Shown here: positions 53,576 through 63,229 of the stretch, piece after piece
Numbering within the stretch: the first letter of the stretch is position 1
How the letters are laid out: each line of letters starts with the position of its first letter
Assembly: GCF_002968015.1 (NCBI RefSeq)
Contig: NZ_PUIP01000002.1
Coordinates: forward strand, 518,735 to 582,734
Direction: 5' to 3'
Length of the DNA stretch: 64,000 nucleotides
From: Massilia phosphatilytica
Lineage (GTDB): Bacteria > Pseudomonadota > Gammaproteobacteria > Burkholderiales > Burkholderiaceae_D
Notes under the pieces: model-generated
The model's database searches: none
Told to the model about the DNA's origin: nothing
The model's input: only the letters and a program-made list of their open reading frames with translations
Translations under genes and position numbers: made by a program

Positions 53576-54838
53576 ATGCACTTATCTGAACTGAAGGCAA
53601 TGCACGTCTCCGCCCTTCTGGAGATGGCGATCAGCCTGGATATCGACAACGCAGCCCGCCTGCGCAAACAAGAACTGATGTTCGCGATCCTCAAGAAGCG
53701 CGCGAAACAAGGCGAACAGATTTTCGGCGACGGTGCGCTCGAAGTGTTGCCGGACGGGTTCGGTTTCCTGCGTTCGCCGGATGCGAGCTACATGGCCTCG
53801 ACGGACGACATCTACATCTCGCCGTCGCAGATCCGCCGGTTCAACCTGCATACGGGTGACTCGATCGAAGGCGAGGTCCGCACGCCGAAGGATGGCGAGC
53901 GCTACTTCGCGCTGGTGAAGGTGGACAAGGTCAACGGCGAATCGCCGGAAGCCTCGAAGCACCGCATCCTGTTCGAGAACCTGACGCCGCTGCATCCGAA
54001 CGAGCCGCTGCGCCTGGAACGCGACATGAACGGCCAGGAAAACATCACCGGCCGCATCATCGACCTGATCTCGCCGATCGGCAAGGGCCAGCGTGGCCTG
54101 CTGGTCGCCTCGCCGAAGTCGGGCAAGTCGGTCATCCTGCAGCACATTGCGCACGCGATCACCGCGAACCATCCTGACTGCACGCTGATCGTCCTGCTGA
54201 TTGACGAGCGTCCCGAGGAAGTGACGGAGATGCAGCGCTCGGTGCGCGGCGAAGTCGTCGCCTCGACCTTCGACGAACCGGCCACCCGCCACGTGCAGGT
54301 CGCGGAAATGGTGCTGGAGAAAGCCAAGCGCCTCGTCGAAATGAAGAAGGACGTCGTGATCCTGCTGGACTCGATCACCCGCCTGGCTCGCGCCTACAAC
54401 ACCGTGATCCCGGCCTCGGGCAAGGTGCTGACCGGTGGTGTCGACGCCAACGCGCTGCAGCGTCCGAAGCGTTTCTTCGGCGCCGCCCGTAACGTCGAGG
54501 AAGGCGGCTCGCTGACCATCGTCGCGACCGCGCTGATCGAGACCGGTTCGCGCATGGACGACGTGATCTACGAGGAATTCAAGGGCACCGGCAACATGGA
54601 AGTCCACCTCGAGCGCCGCCTGGCCGAGAAGCGCGTCTACCCGGCGATCAACCTGAACAAGTCGGGCACCCGCCGCGAGGAACTGCTGATCAAGCCGGAC
54701 CAGCTCCAGAAGATCTGGATCCTGCGCAAGCTGCTGTACTCGATGGACGAGATCGAGGCGATGGAGTTCATCCTCGACAAGATGCGCGCGACCAAGAACA
54801 ACGTCGAATTCTTCGACCTCATGCGTCGCGGCGGCTGA
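53576..54838 (+). CDS. rho: Transcription termination factor Rho
   Basis: 420 residues, standard size without an insertion domain. An N-terminal RNA-binding region ([18 protein letters not shown]... DGFGFLR) is followed by the hexameric RecA-like ATPase. Walker A ASPKSGKS is at 178-185, Walker [14 protein letters not shown], the Q-loop follows, and the R-loop [16 protein letters not shown] is intact. It terminates untranslated transcripts. The operon ends in a strong terminator 23 bases after the stop. Confidence 0.98.
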   Translation: MHLSELKAMHVSALLEMAISLDIDNAARLRKQELMFAILKKRAKQGEQIFGDGALEVLPDGFGFLRSPDASYMASTDDIYISPSQIRRFNLHTGDSIEGEVRTPKDGERYFALVKVDKVNGESPEASKHRILFENLTPLHPNEPLRLERDMNGQENITGRIIDLISPIGKGQRGLLVASPKSGKSVILQHIAHAITANHPDCTLIVLLIDERPEEVTEMQRSVRGEVVASTFDEPATRHVQVAEMVLEKAKRLVEMKKDVVILLDSITRLARAYNTVIPASGKVLTGGVDANALQRPKRFFGAARNVEEGGSLTIVATALIETGSRMDDVIYEEFKGTGNMEVHLERRLAEKRVYPAINLNKSGTRREELLIKPDQLQKIWILRKLLYSMDEIEAMEFILDKMRATKNNVEFFDLMRRGG

Positions 54839-54860
54839 TCCTTCAGCCCCGCATCGAACG

Positions 54861-54888
54861 AAAAAGGCGAGTCGTACTCGCCTTTTTT
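54861..54888 (+). terminator. Rho-independent terminator after rho
   Basis: Stem AAAAAGGCGAGT / ACTCGCCTTTTTT with loop CGT, ending in a T-run. The A-run in the 5' arm would let it act in both directions. Confidence 0.9.
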
Positions 54889-54973
54889 GCTTTTTGCGCT
54901 ACGATTCATCTAGGTCAAGCCGAGGGGCTCCTGGGCGCGGAGAATCCGCCCCAAGATAACCAAGGAGGCCAAG

Positions 54974-55246
54974 ATGATCTTCAACGAATTACGCGACGTC
55001 CCGGCGCAGCACAACAAGGACGTATTGCTCGACCGCCGGCTGACGGTTCTCGAAACCCGCTTCGACACCACGCTGACCATGTTACCCAACAAAGCAGACC
55101 TGTCGGAACTGAAGGCCGAACTCAAGGCCGACATCCATGGCGAATCGGCCCACCTGAGCAAGTGGATGGCGGCAACCGCCATCACGATGGTCATCGGTTT
55201 CGGCGGCCTGATCCTCACCATGATGTCGCGCGTGCACGGCGCCTGA
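54974..55246 (+). CDS. Small coiled-coil membrane protein
   Basis: 90 residues. An N-terminal charged helix with heptad-like spacing (LLDRRLTVLETRFDTTLTML... ELKAELKADIHG) is followed by one C-terminal membrane helix (MAATAITMVIGFGGLILTMM). It recalls phage-type or DUF1640-like tail-anchored coiled coils. The start is preceded by AAGGAGG. Not assigned to a pathway. Confidence 0.7.
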   Translation: MIFNELRDVPAQHNKDVLLDRRLTVLETRFDTTLTMLPNKADLSELKAELKADIHGESAHLSKWMAATAITMVIGFGGLILTMMSRVHGA

Positions 55247-55267
55247 ATGGTGTAGAAACTGCACCGG

Positions 55268-55296
55268 TTGCCTTGGGCGCAGGGCTGGCTTATAAT
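55268..55296 (+). promoter_or_regulatory. Sigma70 promoter of rpmE2
   Basis: TTGCCT (55268-55273), a 17-base spacer and a perfect TATAAT (55291-55296) lie about 100 bases upstream of rpmE2. This spacing matches a housekeeping promoter. Confidence 0.8.
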
Positions 55297-55399
55297 CGCC
55301 GGTTCCGTATCCAACCCTGGCAAGTGATCGGCAATCGGGTCAAGAAGCAGGTCGACCGACGAAGTGCCGTTTGGCTACCAACTAAACCAAGGCAAAACC

Positions 55400-55669
55400 A
55401 TGAAGACCGATATCCATCCGGATTACCGCGAAGTCGTGTTCCACGACCTGTCCTGCGATTTCAAATTCATCACCCGTTCGACCATCGCTACCCGCGAAAG
55501 CATCAATTTCGAAGGTAAAGACTACCCGCTGGTCAAGATCGAGGTGTCCGCTGAATCGCACCCGTTCTTTACCGGCAAGCACAAGATCGTCGACACCGCT
55601 GGCCGCGTTGAAAAATTCCGCCAGAAGTTCGGCTCGGTCGGTTCGAAGACCAGCGTCGCCAACGGCTAA
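55400..55669 (+). CDS. rpmE2: Ribosomal protein bL31, type B
   Basis: 89 residues: [31 protein letters not shown], and the C-terminal [20 protein letters not shown]. It has only one of the zinc-binding cysteines (DLSC), so it is the zinc-free (C-) form used when zinc is scarce; the zinc-type copy is not in the window. The gene is read from its own TATAAT promoter and ends in a strong terminator. Confidence 0.97.
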   Translation: MKTDIHPDYREVVFHDLSCDFKFITRSTIATRESINFEGKDYPLVKIEVSAESHPFFTGKHKIVDTAGRVEKFRQKFGSVGSKTSVANG

Positions 55670-55690
55670 GTCCCCGACGAGCGAACATCC

Positions 55691-55718
55691 AGGAAGCCTT
55701 CGGGCTTCCTTTTTTTTT
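55691..55718 (+). terminator. Rho-independent terminator after rpmE2
   Basis: Perfect 8-bp stem AGGAAGCC / GGCTTCCT with TTCG tetraloop, followed by eight or nine T residues. Confidence 0.95.
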
Positions 55719-55828
55719 CGTCATCGCCCACCCGCGTTACGCCTCGTAGCAATACCACCCGAGACGCTTTGCCACGCTCCCCTTATACTACGCGACATTA
55801 ATTTATTGCATTACTTCGCGCGCTATCG

Positions 55829-57589
55829 ATGAAACCCGTCCGCCTCCCCGCCGCCGCCACCCTCGCGCTGCCACGCTGGGCTTTGTACGCACTCGGCCTG
55901 TTGTACATCCTGCCGGGCCTGATCGGGCGCGATCCGTGGAAGGATGACGCCGCCAGCTTCGGTGTCATGTGGACGATGGCGCACGGCGGCATCCAGGACT
56001 GGCTGATGCCGCACATCGCCGGCCTCCCCGCGCCCGAGGAAGGGCCGCTCGCGTTCTGGCTCGGGGCCCTGTGCATCAAGCTGTTCGGCTGGCTCGTGGG
56101 CGACGTGCTCGGGGCGCGCATCTCGACCATCGGCATCTTCGTGCTGGGCACGGTGTCGCTGTGGCACACGGCATTCCACCTCGGCCGGCGTTCGGAGGCG
56201 CAACCGCTGCGCCTGGCGTTCGGCGGCCAGCCAGAACCGGACGACTACGGCCGCACGCTGGCCGACACGGCCGTCCTGATCTACCTCGGCTGCCTGGGCC
56301 TGCTGCTGCACAGCCACGAGACGCTGGCCGTCACCCTGCAGGGCGCGCTGCTGTCCTGGTTCCTGTTCCGCTCGGTGCGCTACATCGAGGACGGCACGCC
56401 CCGCAACGCCGTACTCGTCGGCACCGCGCTGGGCCTGCTCACGCTGACGCGCGGTTTCGCGCCGCCGCTGGCCCTGCTGGCCGCCCTGTACCTGTGCACC
56501 CGCTTCCTCAAGCTGCCGTCGGCCCCCCTGCTCCGCCATCTCGGCCAGGCCGCGGGCACGGCGCTGCTCATCACGCTCGTGTGGGCCATCCCGGCCACGC
56601 TCGCGCATCCGTACGGCCTGTCGCCCGTCGGCGGCTGGCTGGCCTGGAATGCCGAGCAGCTGAGCGTGCCGGGCTGGCATGCGATCAAGGCGTTCTTCCG
56701 CGTCGGCATCTGGTATTTCTGGCCGGCGTGGCCGTTCGCCGCCTGGACCGCCTGGGCCTGGCGCCGCCAGCACGGGCTGCTGCACATCATCCTGCCGACG
56801 TGCTTCGTCGGCGTGCTCGCGCTCGTGATCCTGTGCGACCCCATCCCGGAAAGCGGCGACCTGCTGAAACTGCTGCCGCCGATGGCGCTGATGGCCGCGT
56901 TCGGCCTGCCGACGATGAAGCGCGGCGCGATCAATGCGATCGACTGGTTCTCGGTGATGGTGCTGACCCTGCTGGGCGGGCTGGTGTGGATGTTCTGGAT
57001 CGCCAAGCTGACGGGCTGGCCCGCGCAACTGGCCAAGAACGCCCTCAAGCTGGTCCCGGGCTTCAAGCCGGAATTCGGCATCGTCGCCTTCCTCGTGGCG
57101 GCCGCGACGACGGTCGGCTGGATCTTCCTCGTGCACTGGCGCCTGTCGCGCCAGCCATCCGTGCTGTGGCGCGCCGTGGTGCTGTCGTCGGGCGGCCTGA
57201 TCCTGTTGTGGGTCCTCCTGATGACGCTGTTCCTGCCGGACCTGAACTACGGCAAGAGCTACGCCAGCGTGGCCCAGCAGATCGCCGCGCGCCTGCCGGC
57301 CGGCGCCGACTGCATCGACACGAACGTCGGTGCGCCCCAGCGTGCTTCGTTCGCCTACTTCGGCCACCTGCCGTTCGCCCCCGTCGACGGCGGCGCGTGC
57401 AGCTACATGCTGCTGCAGGACAGCGTCGGCCAGAAGGTACCCGCCCAGTCCGGCGCGATGCAGAATGGCGCGCTCGTGCGCGGCGGCGCGGCGCTGCCGT
57501 TCCACGGCCGCGACTGGACGCTGCTGTGGGAAGGCCGCCGCCCGTCCGACCGCGACGAACGCTTCCGCCTGTACCGGCGCGTGCGCTGA
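55829..57589 (+). CDS. ArnT-like GT-C glycosyltransferase
   Basis: 586 residues, about 12 transmembrane helices. The first periplasmic loop has the catalytic acidic pair DPWKDDAASFG typical of GT-C enzymes (ArnT/PMT family) that move sugars from lipid carriers. A soluble C-terminal domain (about 490-586) follows. It may transfer a sugar to lipid A or surface polymer; the donor is not known. The TATA-rich upstream 'CTTATACTACGCGACATTAATTT' may contain the promoter. Confidence 0.85.
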   Translation: MKPVRLPAAATLALPRWALYALGLLYILPGLIGRDPWKDDAASFGVMWTMAHGGIQDWLMPHIAGLPAPEEGPLAFWLGALCIKLFGWLVGDVLGARISTIGIFVLGTVSLWHTAFHLGRRSEAQPLRLAFGGQPEPDDYGRTLADTAVLIYLGCLGLLLHSHETLAVTLQGALLSWFLFRSVRYIEDGTPRNAVLVGTALGLLTLTRGFAPPLALLAALYLCTRFLKLPSAPLLRHLGQAAGTALLITLVWAIPATLAHPYGLSPVGGWLAWNAEQLSVPGWHAIKAFFRVGIWYFWPAWPFAAWTAWAWRRQHGLLHIILPTCFVGVLALVILCDPIPESGDLLKLLPPMALMAAFGLPTMKRGAINAIDWFSVMVLTLLGGLVWMFWIAKLTGWPAQLAKNALKLVPGFKPEFGIVAFLVAAATTVGWIFLVHWRLSRQPSVLWRAVVLSSGGLILLWVLLMTLFLPDLNYGKSYASVAQQIAARLPAGADCIDTNVGAPQRASFAYFGHLPFAPVDGGACSYMLLQDSVGQKVPAQSGAMQNGALVRGGAALPFHGRDWTLLWEGRRPSDRDERFRLYRRVR

Positions 57590-57593
57590 TCGC

Positions 57594-58193
57594 TCAGCGG
57601 CGCCGGATGTGCACGCGCGCAGGCTGGCGCCGGCGCCATGCCAGCGTCGTCAACACGCCCAGGCCGGCCAGCAGCATGCCCCAGGTCTGCGGCTCCGGCA
57701 CGGGCGAGATCGTCAGGTCGGCCCCGAATGCCCCGCCGCCGACGCCACGCACCTCGCCATTCACCTGGATCACGTAGGAACCGCTCGTCAGTCCATAGCC
57801 GGAAAGCGACCAGGAATCGGGCGCATCGACAGCGGAGCCGGTCCCGTTGACGCCCGCGATGGCCGTGCCCAGCATGGCCTTCGTCACCGGATCGTAGCGG
57901 TACAGGGAGAGACCCGTGATCAGGAGGTCTTTCGTCTGCGGCGTGTTCAGGTAGGACGACGTCAGCGAAGCGGCTGCATCGAACGGCGTGCCGACGTCGA
58001 ACGTGAAGGTGTCGGTGAAGGTGCTGCCGGAGGTCGATTGCGCGAACGTATCGCCGAAATGCGCGTTGAAGCCGCCCAGGCCATCGTCCGCAGTGACGAC
58101 CGGGATCGTGCGGTTGACCGTCGCCGCCCCCGCGCCTTGCGCCATCAGGGCCGCGCCAGCGACCATGGCCAGAACGAGAGATTTGAGTTTCAT
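57594..58193 (-). CDS. PEP-CTERM sorted exported protein, FxDxF type
   Basis: 199 residues. Signal peptide 1-23; the central FTDTFTFDV matches the FxDxF motif of short PEP-CTERM exoproteins. The C-terminal sorting signal starts at VPEPQTWGML and runs through a TM helix into a basic tail WRRRQPARVHIRRR. Exosortase A (XrtA) cuts at PEP in the inner membrane, and the protein is probably part of an exopolysaccharide-associated matrix. No exosortase gene is in the window. It is convergent with the glycosyltransferase gene. Confidence 0.92.
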   Translation of the reverse strand: MKLKSLVLAMVAGAALMAQGAGAATVNRTIPVVTADDGLGGFNAHFGDTFAQSTSGSTFTDTFTFDVGTPFDAAASLTSSYLNTPQTKDLLITGLSLYRYDPVTKAMLGTAIAGVNGTGSAVDAPDSWSLSGYGLTSGSYVIQVNGEVRGVGGGAFGADLTISPVPEPQTWGMLLAGLGVLTTLAWRRRQPARVHIRRR

Positions 58194-58328
58194 GATAGTT
58201 CCGTTGAAAGATTAATCGGACTCGCTATCCAGGAGCAGGTGTCTTTACACCGATCCGTCGGAACAGCTTAAGTTCCGAAAGCCGAACTAACCGTTAGATC
58301 TCGCACAAATTTCTATCATTTCTGGATG

Positions 58329-58377
58329 GAAAAGAATTTTTTATCTTGGAACTATTCATTCCAGACCAATTCTTTTC
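58329..58377. repeat. Nested inverted repeat in the divergent gap
   Basis: GAAAAGAATT at 58329-58338 and its exact complement AATTCTTTTC at 58368-58377 surround an inner inverted pair TGGAA (58347-58351) / TTCCA (58359-58363). A shorter GGAAC/GTTCC pair lies at 58260-58276. It sits between the divergent PEP-CTERM and small membrane protein genes. Confidence 0.55.
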
Positions 58378-58478
58378 GGAAAAAGCGAGTTTGAGGGAAG
58401 TCAATCCGCCCTGGGGGCGCTTGATCAGAATGGAGTTCATGGCCGGTCCCAGCCATCGTTCAGCGAAAGGACTCCGAC

Positions 58479-58952
58479 ATGAAAAGCGTAACGTTTTCCG
58501 AGATCGAGCGCGTCCGGAAGGGACCGCATCGCACCACCTTCCTCGCGCCCGCGCAGCGCCGGGCGGTCCTCCTGCTGAGCATGGTACTGGGCCTGGCCGC
58601 GCTGGTCTTCGCCTTTCACCTCGTCGATCCGACCGCACCGCTCGGCTACATCGTCGTGCCGGTACTGCTGGGCGGGCTGCTGCCGGCGATCGCGCGCACG
58701 CTCCCCGCCCGCTTCGAAGTCACGACGCGCTTTTCGGCCTGCCACCTGGTCGGTACGCTGGACGATGCGATGGAGCGGCTCGGCTACGCGCCGGCGGAAC
58801 GCGGCCCCGGCACGGTGCGCTACCGCATGCCCGCGGCGCGCTGGCCCGCATGGCCGCAGGCGGACATCACGGTGACCGTGCGCGACCACATGCTCGAAGT
58901 CACCGGCCCCGTGCGCACCCTGCACGCCCTGCGCCGGCAACTCAGTTGCTGA
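58479..58952 (+). CDS. Small two-helix membrane protein
   Basis: 157 residues. Two hydrophobic segments (VLLLSMVLGLAALVFAFHLV, then GYIVVPVLLGGLLPAI, about 30-70) are followed by an 85-residue soluble domain (CHLVGTLDDAMERLGYAPAE; TVRDHMLEVTGPVRTL) that resembles a small alpha-beta fold. No family is recognised. It is next to, but convergent with, the KimA-like permease. Confidence 0.75.
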   Translation: MKSVTFSEIERVRKGPHRTTFLAPAQRRAVLLLSMVLGLAALVFAFHLVDPTAPLGYIVVPVLLGGLLPAIARTLPARFEVTTRFSACHLVGTLDDAMERLGYAPAERGPGTVRYRMPAARWPAWPQADITVTVRDHMLEVTGPVRTLHALRRQLSC

Positions 58953-58958
58953 CCAGCC

Positions 58959-60917
58959 CTACACCTTCATCGGCAGGATCACCATCTGCAAGCCTTCCAG
59001 GTGCAGGCGGCGTTGCACCGCCAGCGCCGCCTGGTTGTGCAGCAGCCGCGTGAACCAGTTATCGGATGCGAAGATCAATTTACTGGTGAAGAAAATCGAG
59101 TTCGGATACTCGTGGTTGATCTGCTCGCACATGCGGGTCACCTCTTCGACCGCATCCGTGCCGAAGCCGATGTAGGACGCCGACGCCATCCCATGGCTCT
59201 GGCAGAAATCGACGAAGTATTCGAGCGTCCGTGCCGCATCCTTCCGCATCTTCTCGAGCGCGCCCTCGCCGCCGTAGGCGTGCGCGTCGACCGTGCGCGC
59301 GTTCACGAACAGGAAGTTCTTGAAATGGCCGGGGAACATGCGCAGCACCCACAGCAGCGCGTGCAGACCGCCGCCGCGCGAGTTACCGACGATGAAGACG
59401 GCCGTCTGCGCATCCGGTTCCGGATCGACGGCTTCCTTCACCGGGCCGAACGGCTGGTTGGCGAACACGCGGTCGACGGAGCGGATGGCGCGCTTGGTTT
59501 CGCGGTAGTGGTTGCGGATGAAGATGCACAGGCCCGCGATGGCCGCGATGATCAATGCCGTGGCCCAGCCGCCCTGCGTAAAACGTTCGACGAGCAGTAT
59601 TGCGAGGATGCCGGCGCAGATGATGAAGCCCGTCAGCGACAGCAGGAAGCGGCGTACCCAGCGTGCGTCCTTGCGATGACGCCACCAGTACAGGCACAGG
59701 CCGAACAGCGAGATGGCGAACGTGAGGAACACGGAGATCGAATACAGCACGACGAGCAGCGTGACCTGGCCGCGCGTCCAGAACAGGATCGCCAGCGCGG
59801 CGACGCCCATCACGAGGATGCCGTTCTGCGTGACGAGGCGTGTGGACAGGTAGCGGAACTGGTGCGGCACCCATGAATCGCCCGCCATGTTCGACAGCAC
59901 CGACGGCCCGCCGAGGAAGCCCGTATTGGCCGCCACGAACAGCAGTCCGGCCTCGAACGCGAGGACGACGGCGAGCACGATCTTGTTCACCAGCTCGCCG
60001 CCGAGGCCCATGCTGGCGATGATGCGGCGGAAGGTGGTCGCGTTCAGCGTCTCGCCCGCGGTCGGGCGCGCATCCCACAGCAGGTACAGCAGGATGATGC
60101 CGCCGGCCGTGACGGCGAGCGACAGGGCCATGTAGAACATCGTCATCTTGCCCGTGCGGACGCGCGGCTCGGCCAGCAGGTTGACGTTGTTCGACACGGC
60201 CTCGAGGCCCGTATAGGTACCGCCGCCCTGCGAATACGCGAGCAGCAGCATGCCGGCCACGCCGGCCCAGCCGATCTCGCCGGCCAGCGAGCTCGTCTCC
60301 GCCATCGTATTCGGCACGAGCTGCGGCAGGTGCGACGCATGCGCGACGATGCCGTACACGATCAGCACGAGGTGCGTGGCGACGAAGCCGAGGAAGATCG
60401 GCAGCAGGATCTGGATCGCCTCCTTCAGCCCGCGCAGGTTCATCACGATCAGGAGGCCGATGAAGAACGCCTCGGCCCAGAGTTTATAGGGCTGGAAACC
60501 GAGCGGCAGGAACGACGCGAGCGCATCGACGCCGGACGCGATCGAGATCGCGATGGTCAGCACGTAGTCGAGGATCAGGGCGCAGCCGGACACGAGGCCG
60601 AGATACGGCCCGACGAGTTTGGTGGCCACGCGGTAGCCGCCGCCCCCGGTCGGGAACAGCTCGATCACCTGGTTGTACGCGAGCGCGATGATGAACACCG
60701 TGACGGCGGTGGCGACGGCCATGTACAGGCCGAGGTGGGTGTGGGCGCCGAGCGCGCGAAACGTTTCTTCCGGGCCGTACGACGACGACGACAGGCCGTC
60801 TGCACCGAGCCCGACCCAGGCCAGGAAGGCCACCAGCGCCATCGAGTGACGCGTCTCGCTCTTCATGGGGTCGAGCGGCTTGCCGAGGATGATCTCGCGT
60901 ATTTTCTTATTCTTCAT
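58959..60917 (-). CDS. APC-superfamily permease (KimA/KUP-like)
   Basis: 652 residues. It has about 12 transmembrane helices with the APC signature near TM1 (VGLGADGLSSSSYGPEETFRAL) and a Gly-rich TM3 region ELFPTGGGGYRVATKLVG. A 150-residue cytosolic C-terminal domain follows. This layout fits the KimA/YdaO potassium importer group, in which the soluble domain binds c-di-AMP in Firmicutes; in this host the ligand may differ. The longest start MKNKKIREIILG is used. Confidence 0.88.
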   Translation of the reverse strand: MKNKKIREIILGKPLDPMKSETRHSMALVAFLAWVGLGADGLSSSSYGPEETFRALGAHTHLGLYMAVATAVTVFIIALAYNQVIELFPTGGGGYRVATKLVGPYLGLVSGCALILDYVLTIAISIASGVDALASFLPLGFQPYKLWAEAFFIGLLIVMNLRGLKEAIQILLPIFLGFVATHLVLIVYGIVAHASHLPQLVPNTMAETSSLAGEIGWAGVAGMLLLAYSQGGGTYTGLEAVSNNVNLLAEPRVRTGKMTMFYMALSLAVTAGGIILLYLLWDARPTAGETLNATTFRRIIASMGLGGELVNKIVLAVVLAFEAGLLFVAANTGFLGGPSVLSNMAGDSWVPHQFRYLSTRLVTQNGILVMGVAALAILFWTRGQVTLLVVLYSISVFLTFAISLFGLCLYWWRHRKDARWVRRFLLSLTGFIICAGILAILLVERFTQGGWATALIIAAIAGLCIFIRNHYRETKRAIRSVDRVFANQPFGPVKEAVDPEPDAQTAVFIVGNSRGGGLHALLWVLRMFPGHFKNFLFVNARTVDAHAYGGEGALEKMRKDAARTLEYFVDFCQSHGMASASYIGFGTDAVEEVTRMCEQINHEYPNSIFFTSKLIFASDNWFTRLLHNQAALAVQRRLHLEGLQMVILPMKV

Positions 60918-61058
60918 CGTACAGGCCGCCTTACCGGACGGCGCGTTTGCTCAGGTAGGCGAGATCATACGCCGGAACGCCCCCTGCGCCCACTGCCGAG
61001 CGCACGCCCTCTGGTCAGTTTTGCATTCCATGTGCTAATATGCGCGCCTGCGCTTGCA

Positions 61059-61143
61059 GCCTCTGTGGCGGAATTGGTAGACGCACTTGACTCAAAATCA
61101 AGCGCCGAAAGGCGTGCCGGTTCGATTCCGGCCGGAGGCACCA
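61059..61143 (+). tRNA. tRNA-Leu (anticodon CAA)
   Basis: Full cloverleaf including CCA. The acceptor GCCTCTG pairs with CGGAGGC (one G-T pair). The anticodon stem CTTGA/TCAAG (61086-61090 and 61098-61102) holds loop CTCAAAA with anticodon CAA at 61093-61095. A long leucine-type variable arm GCGCCGAAAGGCGT and a GGTTCGATTCC T arm follow. It is the likely attachment target of the island that follows. Confidence 0.97.
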
Positions 61144-61176
61144 AAACCTTGTAGCACCTTGTGTTACCGAATGCCG

Positions 61177-61212
61177 AAACCCGTGCTCCTCATAGAGGAC
61201 ACGGGTTTTTTG
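61177..61212 (+). terminator. Terminator after tRNA-Leu
   Basis: Stem AACCCGTG / CACGGGTT (61178-61185 and 61200-61207) with an inner TCCT/AGGA pairing and TTTTT after it. It separates the tRNA from the integrase gene. Confidence 0.85.
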
Positions 61213-61307
61213 TTGTGCCATGTAGTGCTGCCAAAAACCAACTCAGACCACGCAATTGATGGTACTTTTACTGGTGTTCCCAAAAGCACCAAGATTTAGG
61301 TACCAAC

Positions 61308-62510
61308 ATGTCACTCACAGATACCTTCGTCCGTCAGGTTAAACACTCTGGTAAACCTGCTGGCGACAAGTACACGGACGGCCTAGCGCTGTACCTACAC
61401 GTCAAGGCGGCCGGCAAATACTGGCGCATGAGCTACCGCTACAACGGAAAGCAGCGACTACTCGCGTTAGGTGTGTACCCGGCCGTCACGCTGGCCCGCG
61501 CCCGCCAGCTTCGCGACGATGCACGCCAGCTGGTTAGCGCCGGCGTCGACCCGATGGCTGCCAAACGCCAGGATCGCGCAACTAGGATACTGGCCGAGTC
61601 CAGCACCTTCGAAAGCATGGCGCGCGCCTACTTGGTTAAGATTGCGCCCAACCGTACGCCAAGTACTCTAGAGAAAAATACCGCTTGGCTCGAGCGGAAT
61701 GTGTTCCCTACTCTTGGCGCCAAACCCATTTCAGCCATTAGTCCACGTGATGTACTAGCGGTACTTCAGAAGATCGAAGCGCGCGGCGCCGTGGAGTCCG
61801 CTCACAAGATCAAGCAACTGTGCGGACAAGTATTCCGTTTCGCTGTTGCTAACGGCCTGGCAGAACGCGACGTAACTGTGGATCTACGCGGTGCTCTCAC
61901 TGCCGTTCCCAAAGCGAATTACGCAGCGATCACGGAGCCCGATCGAGTCGGCGCTCTGCTGCGGGCGATTAATGCGTACAGCGGCCACCCCTACGCGAGA
62001 GCAGCTCTTAAGCTGACACCGTTGCTATTCGTCCGCCCCGGCGAACTGCGTGCGGCTGAATGGGCAGAAATCAACCTGGACGCCGCTGAGTGGCGCATCC
62101 CTGGATCGAAGATGAAGATGGGGATTGACCATATCGTGCCGTTGGCGCGCCAAGCAGTTGAGGTCCTGCGCTCTACGCACGCCCTCACTGGCCAAGGGAA
62201 GTACGTGTTCCCAAGCATTCGCACCAACGATCGTTGCATGAGTGAGAACACCGTGAACGCGGCACTACGCTCGATGGGATACAGCAAAGACATGGTAACT
62301 GCCCACGGCTTCAGGGCAACGGCACGCACGCTTCTAGATGAGGTGCTGGCCGAGCGTGTGGACCTGATCGAACACCAGTTAGCACATGCCGTTCGTGATC
62401 CCAACGGCCGGGCGTACAACCGCACAGCTCACCTGCAGGCGCGCCGGGAAATGATGCAGCGATGGGCCGATTACTTGGACGAATTACGACTCACCCCGGT
62501 CCAACCATGA
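61308..62510 (+). CDS. Tyrosine-recombinase integrase (P4-type)
   Basis: 400 residues. N-terminal arm-binding domain of the DUF4102 type (MSLTDTFVRQVKHSGKPAGD... RYNGKQRLLALGVYPAVTLA), then the catalytic domain with Arg243 (VRPGELR), His333-x-x-Arg336 (HGFR) and nucleophile Tyr370 (AYNRT). It catalyses integration and excision at the tRNA 3' end. It is 165 bases from tRNA-Leu on the same strand. GC is lower than in the core genes, supporting a mobile origin. Confidence 0.95.
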   Translation: MSLTDTFVRQVKHSGKPAGDKYTDGLALYLHVKAAGKYWRMSYRYNGKQRLLALGVYPAVTLARARQLRDDARQLVSAGVDPMAAKRQDRATRILAESSTFESMARAYLVKIAPNRTPSTLEKNTAWLERNVFPTLGAKPISAISPRDVLAVLQKIEARGAVESAHKIKQLCGQVFRFAVANGLAERDVTVDLRGALTAVPKANYAAITEPDRVGALLRAINAYSGHPYARAALKLTPLLFVRPGELRAAEWAEINLDAAEWRIPGSKMKMGIDHIVPLARQAVEVLRSTHALTGQGKYVFPSIRTNDRCMSENTVNAALRSMGYSKDMVTAHGFRATARTLLDEVLAERVDLIEHQLAHAVRDPNGRAYNRTAHLQARREMMQRWADYLDELRLTPVQP

Positions 62511-63229
62511 GAGACGAATTAAACCAAGAAAATGTAAGACCAGCTGGAGATCTAATGGACGTGTTTTGTAAGGATTACTACACATTAGCCGAGGTGGCAA
62601 AACGCTGGAATAGAGAGATCCACGAGATTCAAACCCTGATCATAAGAGAAAAATTAATCCCGTCATACTTTTTGAAGGGGAATGCCCGTGATATATGGTT
62701 CACCTTAGAAGAAGATGAAGATGGGCAAAAATTTGATGTAAACCCTCATTATGACGGGGAATATTTTTACGACAGGTTTGTTTTCTTGCGTCGTCCGTCT
62801 CGTGTTTCTCTTACTGAATATGAATTTGATTTCGCTTGCGACAGCCCGACTGCGCTAGTAGAAGAAATTCCTTCCGCGACGTGGTATGAATTTGACGATC
62901 CTGTTCGGTCTGGCGATGCTGAGATTGTACTACTGCACTCCCAGGTCGAAAAATTCGAGAAAATCCATTCCTTCCTGATTGACAGTCATAAAGATGTGAG
63001 CCGAACGCTTTACCCATGGGGTGAGCACAACACACGTCTCCTTCAAAGCTTATCAGACGTAGCGACGGCACTCTGGAGCAGATATGACCCATCTGATCCT
63101 AGTACGGCCCCAACAAATGAGCAAGTTGAAGAGTGGCTAATTGCGCGCGACGTACCGAAAAGGATAGCTGAAGCGATGGCAACCATACTGCGCGCCGATG
63201 GGCTCAGAATGGGCCGTCGGAAGCGATAG
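62507..63229 (+). CDS. Island protein of unknown function, coupled to integrase
   Basis: 240 residues, low GC. The start ATG overlaps the integrase stop by four bases (ATGA). The N-terminus (DYYTLAEVAKRWNREIHEIQ, about 20-39) resembles a MerR/excisionase-type winged HTH. The middle is acidic and aromatic. The C-terminus (NEQVEEWLIARDVPKRIAEA, then MATILRADGLRMGRRKR) is a conserved helical tail recalled from other integrase-associated proteins. It may assist the recombinase or regulate the island; unproven. Confidence 0.8.
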   Translation: MRDELNQENVRPAGDLMDVFCKDYYTLAEVAKRWNREIHEIQTLIIREKLIPSYFLKGNARDIWFTLEEDEDGQKFDVNPHYDGEYFYDRFVFLRRPSRVSLTEYEFDFACDSPTALVEEIPSATWYEFDDPVRSGDAEIVLLHSQVEKFEKIHSFLIDSHKDVSRTLYPWGEHNTRLLQSLSDVATALWSRYDPSDPSTAPTNEQVEEWLIARDVPKRIAEAMATILRADGLRMGRRKR

